Shown here piece by piece: positions 1 through 5,565 of a stretch of 7,308 nucleotides of DNA; within the stretch, counting starts at the first letter, position 1; each line of letters starts with the position of its first letter. The notes beneath the pieces were generated by a model. That model saw nothing but the letters and a program-made list of their open reading frames with translations. It was not told the DNA's origin and ran no database searches. The stretch covers positions 1 through 7,308 of the forward strand of contig NZ_JASLAW010000151.1 in assembly GCF_030147005.1 (NCBI RefSeq). The letters run 5' to 3'. A program made the position numbers and the translations under genes. This stretch comes from Pseudomonas sp. (GTDB lineage Bacteria; Pseudomonadota; Gammaproteobacteria; Pseudomonadales; Pseudomonadaceae).

Positions 1-37
1 AACCCCTGTTTGCTTGCGCAAACAGGGGTTTTGTTTT
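1..37 (+). terminator. Rho-independent terminator of an upstream gene
   Basis: A perfect 13-bp stem (1-13 pairing with 18-30) encloses a TTGC loop and runs into a T-rich tail (TTTTGTTTT, 29-37). This is a textbook intrinsic terminator for a plus-strand gene that lies left of the window. It also insulates mrdA, whose start is about 210 nt further on, so mrdA most likely has its own promoter in 38-250. Confidence 0.9.
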
Positions 38-143
38 GGGCGGTTGAAAATGCGGCGGCTTCCCATACGCTCACTCTTAATCGCGCGCTCGCCAACCACG
101 CTCTAGCTTCCTTAGATTAAATAACCGGCCGTTAAGGGAAATC

Positions 144-164
144 AATGCAAAGTGTTTCTGCATT
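144..164. repeat. Short inverted repeat in the mrdA leader
   Basis: AATGCA (144-149) is the reverse complement of TGCATT (159-164), with 9 nt between. It lies about 90 nt before the mrdA start and just before an extended -10-like TGGTATGGT (167-175), for which I find no good -35. It could be an operator or leader hairpin, but 6-bp arms are expected by chance in AT-rich DNA. Nothing else clear is visible in 38-250. Confidence 0.2.
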
Positions 165-250
165 TTTGGTATGGTGCAGCACATTTTCACAAGGATTGAT
201 TTTTATCCGCAGGACGCGGCGTCGACCTTCCTTAACGAGATGCTGTAGAA

Positions 251-2143
251 ATGCCTGAGCCGATACCGATCAAGGATCACGAAAAAGAAAACCGTCTGGT
301 CAACAAACGTTTGCTCGCCTGCGCACTCATGGTACTCGGCATCACCTGCGCCCTTGTGGGGCGGATGTACTTCCTGCAGGTGGTTCAATACGACTATCAC
401 GCCACGATTTCCGAAAACAATCGCGTCCATGTGCTGCCCATCACTCCTACTCGGGGCTTGATCTATGACCGCAATGGTGTGGTCCTTGCTGACAATCGAC
501 CCAGCTACAACCTGACCATTACCCGCGAGCGCACCACCGATCTAAAGGGGGAATTGGATGCGATCGTCAGTCTTTTACACCTGCCCGCCGAAGATCGGGC
601 CGTGTTCGACAAAGCGCTCAAGCAAGCTCGCCATCCGTTTGTTCCCGTCACGCTGTTCTACGAACTGACCGAAGAGCAGATCGCCGTTTTGGCCGTCAAT
701 GAGTTCCGTCTACCGGGTGTGGACGTTGAGCCCCAGTTCGTCCGCCACTACCCGCTGGGTGCGCACTTCGCTCACTCCATCGGCTATGTCGGACGAATCA
801 ACGAGAAGGAGTCCAAGGCCCTCGATTCAGTCGAATACCGTGGCACCCAATCGATCGGAAAAACCGGCATCGAACGCTTCTACGAGTCTGAACTGCACGG
901 TCACGTCGGTTATGAAGAAGTCGAAACCAACGCCCAAGGGCGGGTATTGCGCGTGCTGAAGCACACGGACCCTATCCCCGGCAAAAACATCGTTCTGAGC
1001 CTTGACGTGAAGCTCCAGGAAGCCGCAGAAGAAGCCTTGGGTGATCGTCGTGGTTCGGTGGTCGCCCTGGACCCGCAAACCGGTGAAGTGTTGGCCATGG
1101 TCAGCAAGCCGAGTTTCGATCCGAACCTGTTCGTCACCGGTATCAGCTTCAAGGAATATGCAGCGCTGCATGATTCCATCGATCGACCGCTGTTCAACCG
1201 CGTGCTGCGAGGGCTGTATGCGCCAGGCTCAACCATCAAGCCCGAAGTGGCCATCGCAGGGCTAGACAGCGGTGTTGTCACCCCACAAACCCGCGTGTTT
1301 GATCCGGGGTACTACCAGTTACCGGACTTCGATCACAAATACCGCAACTGGAACCACAGCGGCGACGGCTGGGTAGATATGGACGCCGCGATCATGCGCT
1401 CCAATGACACCTACTTCTATGACTTGGCCCACAAACTCGGCATTGATCGCCTGCATGATTACCTGGCCGAATTCGGCTTAGGTCAGAAGGTGTCCCTGGA
1501 CATGTTCGAAGAATCCGCCGGCTTGATGCCCTCCCAAGCATGGAAGCGTGCCACGCGTCGCCAGCCCTGGTTTCCGGGTGAAACCGTGATCCTGGGCATC
1601 GGCCAGGGTTATATGCAGGTCACACCGCTGCAACTGGCCCAGGCCACTGCGCTAATTGCTAACAAAGGTGTATGGAACCGGCCGCACCTGGCCAAGACCA
1701 TCAACGGCGTGCCACCGGTGGATGAGAACCCGATGCCCAACGTAGTCCTCAAAGACCCGCGTGATTGGGAACAGGTCAACCACGGCATGCAATTGGTAAT
1801 GCACGACCCGCGCGGCATCGCCCGGGCCGCCGCGCAGGGTGCCCAATATCGCATCGCCGGCAAGAGCGGTACCGCGCAGGTGGTGGCGATCAAGCAAGGT
1901 GAGCGTTACAACCGCAACAAGACGCTGGAGCGTCATCGCGATAACGCCTTGTTTGTCGGCTTTGCGCCAGCCGAACATCCCAAGATCGTGATTTCAGTGA
2001 TGATTGAAAACGGTGAGGCGGGTGGCCGTGTGGCAGGTCCGGTGGTGCGACAGATCATGGATGCCTGGCTGCTCGACCAGGAGGGTCATCTGAAGCCGCA
2101 ATATGCGACGCCGGCCAAAGCTCCCGGCGATCCGCGCGTTTAA
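251..2143 (+). CDS. mrdA: Penicillin-binding protein 2 (elongasome D,D-transpeptidase), stand-alone copy
   Basis: A class B penicillin-binding protein of 630 residues that cross-links peptidoglycan during side-wall elongation, normally with the glycosyltransferase RodA and the MreBCD complex. Residues 1-20 are cytoplasmic and about 21-45 form one transmembrane anchor. The pedestal domain follows, with the conserved TPTRGLIYDRNG stretch (65-76). The transpeptidase domain shows all three motifs: S327-T-I-K330 with the nucleophilic serine, S384-N-D386, and K538-S-G-T541. Length is normal for PBP2 (about 630-650). The ATG at 251 gives the Pseudomonas-like N-terminus MPEPI..KDHEKE; its Shine-Dalgarno is weak (an AACGAGA-like stretch about 10 nt upstream). 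In the main Pseudomonas mrdA locus the gene sits with rlmH, rodA and mltB-like genes. Here it is preceded by a terminator and followed by a convergent unrelated gene, so it is probably a paralogue. Family certain, paralogue status inferred. Confidence 0.95.
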   Translation: MPEPIPIKDHEKENRLVNKRLLACALMVLGITCALVGRMYFLQVVQYDYHATISENNRVHVLPITPTRGLIYDRNGVVLADNRPSYNLTITRERTTDLKGELDAIVSLLHLPAEDRAVFDKALKQARHPFVPVTLFYELTEEQIAVLAVNEFRLPGVDVEPQFVRHYPLGAHFAHSIGYVGRINEKESKALDSVEYRGTQSIGKTGIERFYESELHGHVGYEEVETNAQGRVLRVLKHTDPIPGKNIVLSLDVKLQEAAEEALGDRRGSVVALDPQTGEVLAMVSKPSFDPNLFVTGISFKEYAALHDSIDRPLFNRVLRGLYAPGSTIKPEVAIAGLDSGVVTPQTRVFDPGYYQLPDFDHKYRNWNHSGDGWVDMDAAIMRSNDTYFYDLAHKLGIDRLHDYLAEFGLGQKVSLDMFEESAGLMPSQAWKRATRRQPWFPGETVILGIGQGYMQVTPLQLAQATALIANKGVWNRPHLAKTINGVPPVDENPMPNVVLKDPRDWEQVNHGMQLVMHDPRGIARAAAQGAQYRIAGKSGTAQVVAIKQGERYNRNKTLERHRDNALFVGFAPAEHPKIVISVMIENGEAGGRVAGPVVRQIMDAWLLDQEGHLKPQYATPAKAPGDPRV

Positions 2144-2189
2144 GTCACTCTTTCCATTCGGCCCAGCGCTCCACGCCGTCATAAACAAG

Positions 2190-2546
2190 CTAGGGCACAT
2201 CATGGGCTGTCCAGATATGCGCGGTGGGCCTGGCGCCCGGATCAGCGTCCAGCGCCGCCACCCGCACGATTACGTGGGGTTGGTGCGCTCGCTCGGCGAT
2301 CAAATGCGAGCCGCAGCGCGAACAGAAACGGCGCTGCTTGCCCGGCGATGACTCAAACGATGACAGCAATTGTTCACCCTGCGTCCAGCGAAAGTGCTCG
2401 CGCATCACCCCGGCCGTGGCGACAAATGCGGCCGCGTGCGCCTTGCGGCAGCTGTCGCAATGGCAGTGACTGATGGGCATGTCCAGGCGGTCCACTTGGT
2501 AGCGCACGCCTTTGCACAAGCAACTTCCATTCAACGGCTCAGTCAT
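2190..2546 (-). CDS. GFA/CENP-V-type zinc-binding protein, probably C-terminally truncated
   Basis: A 118-residue protein of the GFA family (glutathione-dependent formaldehyde-activating enzyme-like, DUF636/CENP-V domain). All seven cysteines expected of the two zinc sites are present: C9-L-C11, C28-H-C30-D-S-C33 and C75-S-R-C78. Family members are often named S-(hydroxymethyl)glutathione synthase, but that activity is disputed and should not be assumed. The reading frame stops at an amber codon (2190-2192) right after HIWTAHDVP. Beyond it the same frame codes 14 more residues (LVYDGVERWAEWKE) before a TGA at 2145-2147. That continuation resembles the usual aromatic and acidic family C-terminus, and 133 residues would be a normal length. 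A single TGG to TAG change would explain it. The zinc core is intact, so the shorter product may still fold. The ATG at 2544-2546 has a weak Shine-Dalgarno (TAGG). Confidence 0.85.
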   Translation of the reverse strand: MTEPLNGSCLCKGVRYQVDRLDMPISHCHCDSCRKAHAAAFVATAGVMREHFRWTQGEQLLSSFESSPGKQRRFCSRCGSHLIAERAHQPHVIVRVAALDADPGARPTAHIWTAHDVP

Positions 2547-2583
2547 AACCTATTGCCAGGTCAAGGATGGGGTCATCATCATC

Positions 2584-2604
2584 GCGCATAACCAAAGGTT
2601 GCGC
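2584..2604. repeat. Imperfect inverted repeat between the divergent GFA and AHSA1 genes
   Basis: GCGC-AT-AACC (2584-2593) and GGTTGCGC (2597-2604) are inverted arms with an AAA centre and a 2-nt bulge in the left arm. The repeat lies in the 99-bp divergent interval, roughly 40 nt from either start codon, where a shared operator could sit. A weak TTGCGC (2599-2604) followed by TAGTGT after 16 bp could be a plus-strand promoter overlapping it. Function is unproven. Confidence 0.3.
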
Positions 2605-2645
2605 ATTGGTCGATGTCGCCTAGTGTTCAATGGAGGAGGTGACTT

Positions 2646-3113
2646 ATGCACGTATTAGATCGCATAGAACGAAAAGTGCTGCTCAACGCGTCACGTAAAC
2701 AGGTCTGGGAAGCGCTCACGAATGCTGAGCAGTTTGGCGATTGGTTTGGTATCGCCCTCAAGGGAAAAACCTTTGTAGCCGGAGAAACCATCGAAGCGCC
2801 GATCACTTACCCCGGCTACGAACATGTGGTGTGGAAGGCCAGGATCGAACGCATTCTGCCGCAAACCCTGTTTTCTTTCTGGTGGCATCCCTTCGCGGTA
2901 GAGAAGGACGTGGACTACGACAAGGAAACACCGACGCTGGTGGAATTCACCCTCGAGGATCGCGCACCGGGCATTCTGCTACGGGTCGTCGAATCCGGTT
3001 TCGACGAGGTGCCCCAGGCTCGGCGTCAGAAAGCCTTCAAAATGAACTCCCGTGGCTGGGACGAGCAAATGGGCAATATTGAAAACTATCTGAACAAGGC
3101 CCGACGAACCTGA
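2646..3113 (+). CDS. AHSA1/SRPBCC-domain protein
   Basis: A soluble 155-residue protein of the SRPBCC (START/Bet v 1-like) fold, AHSA1 subfamily. The hallmark N-terminal helix-grip opening is visible: an ERKVLLNAS strand, then KQVWEALTNAEQFGDWFG (about 19-36). The FVAGETI stretch, the WKARIERILPQTLFSFWWHP strands (63-82), the TLVEFTLED strand and a C-terminal helix with the family-typical W..QMGNIENYL (about 138-149) follow. The fold makes a hydrophobic ligand-binding cavity; ligand and reaction cannot be told from sequence. Some relatives sit beside an ArsR-type repressor, but none is present here. Translation should be efficient: GGAGGAGGTGA (2632-2642) lies 3 nt before the ATG, a near-perfect Shine-Dalgarno at rather close spacing. 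No signal peptide or membrane segment is seen. The gene is divergent from the GFA gene and probably monocistronic, with a hairpin just after its stop. Confidence 0.9.
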   Translation: MHVLDRIERKVLLNASRKQVWEALTNAEQFGDWFGIALKGKTFVAGETIEAPITYPGYEHVVWKARIERILPQTLFSFWWHPFAVEKDVDYDKETPTLVEFTLEDRAPGILLRVVESGFDEVPQARRQKAFKMNSRGWDEQMGNIENYLNKARRT

Positions 3114-3119
3114 CGCGAA

Positions 3120-3161
3120 CGGGCATCGAAGCTGATGCCCGCCTCCAACGGCCGTGTTTTT
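3120..3161 (+). terminator. Hairpin with delayed T-run after the AHSA1 gene
   Basis: CGGGCATC (3120-3127) pairs with GATGCCCG (3134-3141) around a 6-nt loop, 6 nt after the AHSA1 stop. A run of five T (3157-3161) comes only 15 nt later, preceded by the palindrome ACGGCCGT (3148-3155). The stem is good but the T-tract is not adjacent, so this is a probable rather than classic terminator. It separates the convergent AHSA1 and receptor genes. On the minus strand the stem lacks a T-tail. Confidence 0.5.
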
Positions 3162-5361
3162 AAAAGTCAATCGTCGCCGACAACTTTGCCACTCGCGGAT
3201 CGCCCTGGCTCAGGAAGCCGCCCTGGGCCGATTCCCAGTATTTCTCGTTGGCGACGTTTTCCACCGTAGCGCCCAATGTCACCTCACGATTAGCCAACGC
3301 GAAGGTGTAGCGCGCGCCCACATCGAAGCGATTCCAGGCCGGTATGCTCAAGTTGTTCGCCGCGTCGGCATACTGGCCGCCCGTGCGCAGCATGCGACCA
3401 TTGAGGGTCACGCCCTGCAGGCCGGGCACGTCCCAATCCACACTGGCGTTGAACTGGAATGAAGGAACGCCGATGGCGCGGTTGCCGTCGTTGGCACCGT
3501 CGAGGGTGCCCTTGAGTTCCGTCTTCATCAGCGTCACGCCCCCAAGCAGGCGCAGGCCGCTTACCGGCTCGCCGAAGACGTTCAGTTCGACGCCTTTGTT
3601 GATCTGCTGGCCTTCACGCACATAGCGGGCCGTGGTTGCATCGATGACTTGCGCATAGCCCGCTCCGGGCTGCTCGATACGATAGACACCGAGGGTTGCG
3701 CCATAAGTACCCATGTCGACTTTGACGCCCGCTTCGATCTGCTTGGAGCGAGCGGGTGCATAGGCTTGCCCGCCACCGATAATCGTCCGGTCTCCGGATT
3801 TGAGCGGAGAGGTCGGGCCCTGGGCCAGGCCTTCGATGCGGTTGGCGTACAGGGATACATGCTCCCACGGCTTGAAGACAATGCCGTAGACCGGCGTGGT
3901 GATCGATTCGTTGTAGTTGGCCGTGCGCGTACCGCTCATGTAGTTGTAGCCCTGCACCACCATTTGCTGGCGACGTGCACCCAGCGTCACCAACAGACGA
4001 TCATCGAAGAAGCCAAACGTGTCGGATACCGCAGCGCTGCGTACGAATGTCTTGCCGGTAATGGTCGGGTCGCTGAAGTCGGTGCCAGGGGTATTGCGTA
4101 CAGCGTTGAGCGTGGGGACCGGGCCGGTCACAGGGTTGTAAATGTTGGTTGCACTGGGTGAGCCGTTGAACACATAGGCGTTGCGCACCTGGGTCCAGAT
4201 GCCGGCGAGGCCGAAATTGAGTCGATGGCTGACCGGGCCGGTTTGGAATTTGCCGTTTAAGCCGGCCATTAAACTGGAGTTGTCTTCTTCGTGCGCGATG
4301 GTCGAGCGGCTGGAGGTGGCATTGCCCAGGTTATCGGTCAGGGTAATCGAAGAATATCGGCCCATTTCCCGGTTGTGTTTGACACCGCCTGCAGCGTAGG
4401 TCGTCCAGTTTTCATTCAGGTCGTACTCGGCGCGCAGCATGCCCAAGGTGTCCTCAAGATTGGTGCTGCTCCAGCTGGGCGCGTAGTTGGTATCTGCCGA
4501 CGGCGCATCCGGCACGTGGGTAGCGGTGCCCAGGAACACCGAGTTTCGTCCGCCATTGATACGCTGCTTCTGATACACAAAATCACCCGACAGGCGCAAC
4601 GCATCGCCACGGTAATCCAGGCCGATCGCGAACAGTTTCGAACGCTGATTTTCGTCGTCAATGCCGGTATCACCTTCGCGCTGAGACAGGTTGACCCGAG
4701 CGCCAAAACGATTGTCTTCACCAAAGCGCTGCCCGATATCCAAGTGTTCGCCAACCCGACCATCGCTGCTGATGTCCGTGCTGAAACGGCGCAGCGGCAC
4801 GTCACCGGCGCGCTTGGGTTGAAGGTTCACACCGCCGCCGATCCCCGAGCCGCCCGGCGTGACACCGTTGATAAACGCGTTGGGTCCCTTGAACACTTCC
4901 ACGCGTTCCAGCGCATCAGTGGACATGATCTGGCGTGGAAGGATGCCGTACAAACCGTTATAGGAAATATCGTCGCCATTCAACGGCAAGCCACGGATCA
5001 TGAACGTCTGGGCCTGGTTCGCAAACCCCGACGCCTGGCGCACGGACGAGTCATTGAGCAGCACGTCGCCGATGGTTTCCGCCTGCTGGTCGCGAATCAA
5101 TTGCTCGGTGTAGGAGGACATGCTGAACGGCACGTCCATGATGTCCTGATTGCCCAGTACACCCAGTTGACCGCCGCGAGCAACCTGGCCGCCGGCATAC
5201 ACCGCAGGCAACGCATCGGGCGCGGGGGCTTGGGCGTCGATGCGGGTTGCATCCAGTTCCAAGGTGTTGCTCGTATCCGCATGCGCAGCAACGCTCAGGG
5301 AGCAGCAAAGGGCGAGCAGGGTGGGACGAAAGGGCACAGCGAGGCGGCTACACAGGGGCAT
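3160..5361 (-). CDS. TonB-dependent siderophore receptor (outer membrane)
   Basis: An outer-membrane beta-barrel receptor of 733 residues that imports a ferric siderophore using energy from TonB-ExbBD. A signal peptide (1-28, hydrophobic core LLALCCSLSVAA, cleavage after AHA) is followed by a TonB-box-like TLELDATRI (33-41). The plug is at about 65-183, with DVPFSMSSYTEQLI, the IGDVLLNDSSVRQ segment, FMIRGLPLNG and VEVFKGPNAFINGVTPGGSGIGG. The barrel fills the remainder, with NVANEKYW (702-709) and a terminal aromatic F733 as outer-membrane insertion signals. There is no N-terminal signalling (STN) domain and no neighbouring sigma/anti-sigma pair, so it is not a FecA/FpvA-type transducer. The ligand is not determinable; the plug is reminiscent of FcuA/ferrichrome- or hydroxamate-type receptors. 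The ATG at 5359-5361 is chosen over an upstream TTG (5404-5406) because it has AGGA 6 nt upstream and begins a clean signal peptide. Expression is probably iron-repressed (Fur-like site upstream). Confidence 0.93.
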   Translation of the reverse strand: MPLCSRLAVPFRPTLLALCCSLSVAAHADTSNTLELDATRIDAQAPAPDALPAVYAGGQVARGGQLGVLGNQDIMDVPFSMSSYTEQLIRDQQAETIGDVLLNDSSVRQASGFANQAQTFMIRGLPLNGDDISYNGLYGILPRQIMSTDALERVEVFKGPNAFINGVTPGGSGIGGGVNLQPKRAGDVPLRRFSTDISSDGRVGEHLDIGQRFGEDNRFGARVNLSQREGDTGIDDENQRSKLFAIGLDYRGDALRLSGDFVYQKQRINGGRNSVFLGTATHVPDAPSADTNYAPSWSSTNLEDTLGMLRAEYDLNENWTTYAAGGVKHNREMGRYSSITLTDNLGNATSSRSTIAHEEDNSSLMAGLNGKFQTGPVSHRLNFGLAGIWTQVRNAYVFNGSPSATNIYNPVTGPVPTLNAVRNTPGTDFSDPTITGKTFVRSAAVSDTFGFFDDRLLVTLGARRQQMVVQGYNYMSGTRTANYNESITTPVYGIVFKPWEHVSLYANRIEGLAQGPTSPLKSGDRTIIGGGQAYAPARSKQIEAGVKVDMGTYGATLGVYRIEQPGAGYAQVIDATTARYVREGQQINKGVELNVFGEPVSGLRLLGGVTLMKTELKGTLDGANDGNRAIGVPSFQFNASVDWDVPGLQGVTLNGRMLRTGGQYADAANNLSIPAWNRFDVGARYTFALANREVTLGATVENVANEKYWESAQGGFLSQGDPRVAKLSATIDF

Positions 5362-5385
5362 GGTCAATCCTGACGGTGAACCGTC
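5362..5385 (-). promoter_or_regulatory. Receptor Shine-Dalgarno with abutting leader hairpin
   Basis: On the minus strand, GACGGT-TC-ACCGTC (5385-5372) is a perfect 6-bp inverted repeat, foldable as a 5-bp stem with a TTCA loop. It touches AGGA (5371-5368), which is 6 nt before the ATG at 5361. The Shine-Dalgarno sequence supports ATG 5361 as the start. The hairpin sits where it could affect ribosome access or mRNA stability; this role is inferred. Confidence 0.55.
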
Positions 5386-5442
5386 GATTATGAGAAAGGG
5401 GCACAACGGTGCGCTTGCTCACTGCGCGGATACAGCTCCAGC

Positions 5443-5461
5443 GCGAATGATAGTGATTGTT
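5443..5461. promoter_or_regulatory. Probable Fur box
   Basis: Aligned by eye, 13 of 19 positions match the classic Fur consensus GATAATGATAATCATTATC; the best-conserved part is AATGATA-T-ATT. The site covers the -10 element of the receptor promoter, which is the expected place for iron-dependent repression by Fur of a siderophore receptor. Position and neighbour gene support it; no score was computed. Confidence 0.65.
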
Positions 5462-5476
5462 ATTCATTCCTTGCAA
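5447..5476 (-). promoter_or_regulatory. Sigma70-like promoter of the siderophore receptor
   Basis: On the minus strand, TTGCAA (5476-5471, 4 of 6 to the -35 consensus) and TATCAT (5452-5447, 5 of 6 to the -10) are separated by 18 bp. The start of transcription would fall near 5440, giving a leader of about 80 nt before ATG 5361. The -10 lies inside the Fur-like site. Confidence 0.6.
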
Positions 5477-5537
5477 CAAATTTGTGAGATCGCAGTTAAC
5501 GTGCCGCGTTTACCTGGATGCCGAGTAGAATCACGCC

Positions 5538-5553
5538 CTGAAAGCGATTCCAG
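5538..5553. promoter_or_regulatory. CTG-N10-CAG sequence, weak LexA-box candidate before polB
   Basis: CTG (5538-5540) and CAG (5551-5553) are exactly 10 nt apart, as in LexA boxes, and the right half overlaps the polB Shine-Dalgarno region. The interior (AAAGCGATTC) lacks the alternating TA core of a good SOS box; only 8 of 16 positions match the E. coli consensus. E. coli polB (dinA) is LexA-controlled, which is the only reason to record this. Confidence 0.2.
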
Positions 5554-5558
5554 AGGTG
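5552..5558 (+). promoter_or_regulatory. Shine-Dalgarno of polB, fixing the GTG start
   Basis: AGAGGTG (5552-5558) lies 7 nt before the GTG at 5566-5568. The frame is closed upstream by a TGA at 5539-5541 and no other start codon lies between, so the GTG is well supported. Confidence 0.75.
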
Positions 5559-5565
5559 CGGTACG

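Noticed and set aside
160..180. Sigma54 promoter (GG..GC) before mrdA
   Set aside because: GG at 168-169 and GC at 176-177 are 6 nt apart, not the 10 required, and the surrounding consensus is absent.
2144..2645. Possible gene loss or insertion scar around the GFA gene
   Set aside because: There are no direct repeats, insertion-sequence ends or composition break. The interval is explained by one GFA gene and a short divergent promoter region.
5299..5361. Lipobox in the receptor signal peptide (LALCC)
   Set aside because: The residue before the first cysteine is Leu, not Gly/Ala/Ser. A standard AHA cleavage site fits better, and TonB-dependent receptors are not lipoproteins.
4291..5373. Long plus-strand open frame (360 codons) opposite the siderophore receptor
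   Set aside because: It lies wholly antisense to a receptor with clear signal peptide, plug and barrel features. Its own translation shows no recognisable domain, and long antisense frames are common in G+C-rich DNA.
5362..5406. Upstream TTG start (5404-5406) adding 15 residues to the receptor
   Set aside because: The extension (starting CPFLIIDG) would precede an otherwise complete signal peptide, and the leader hairpin and AGGA fall inside it. ATG 5361 has the Shine-Dalgarno.
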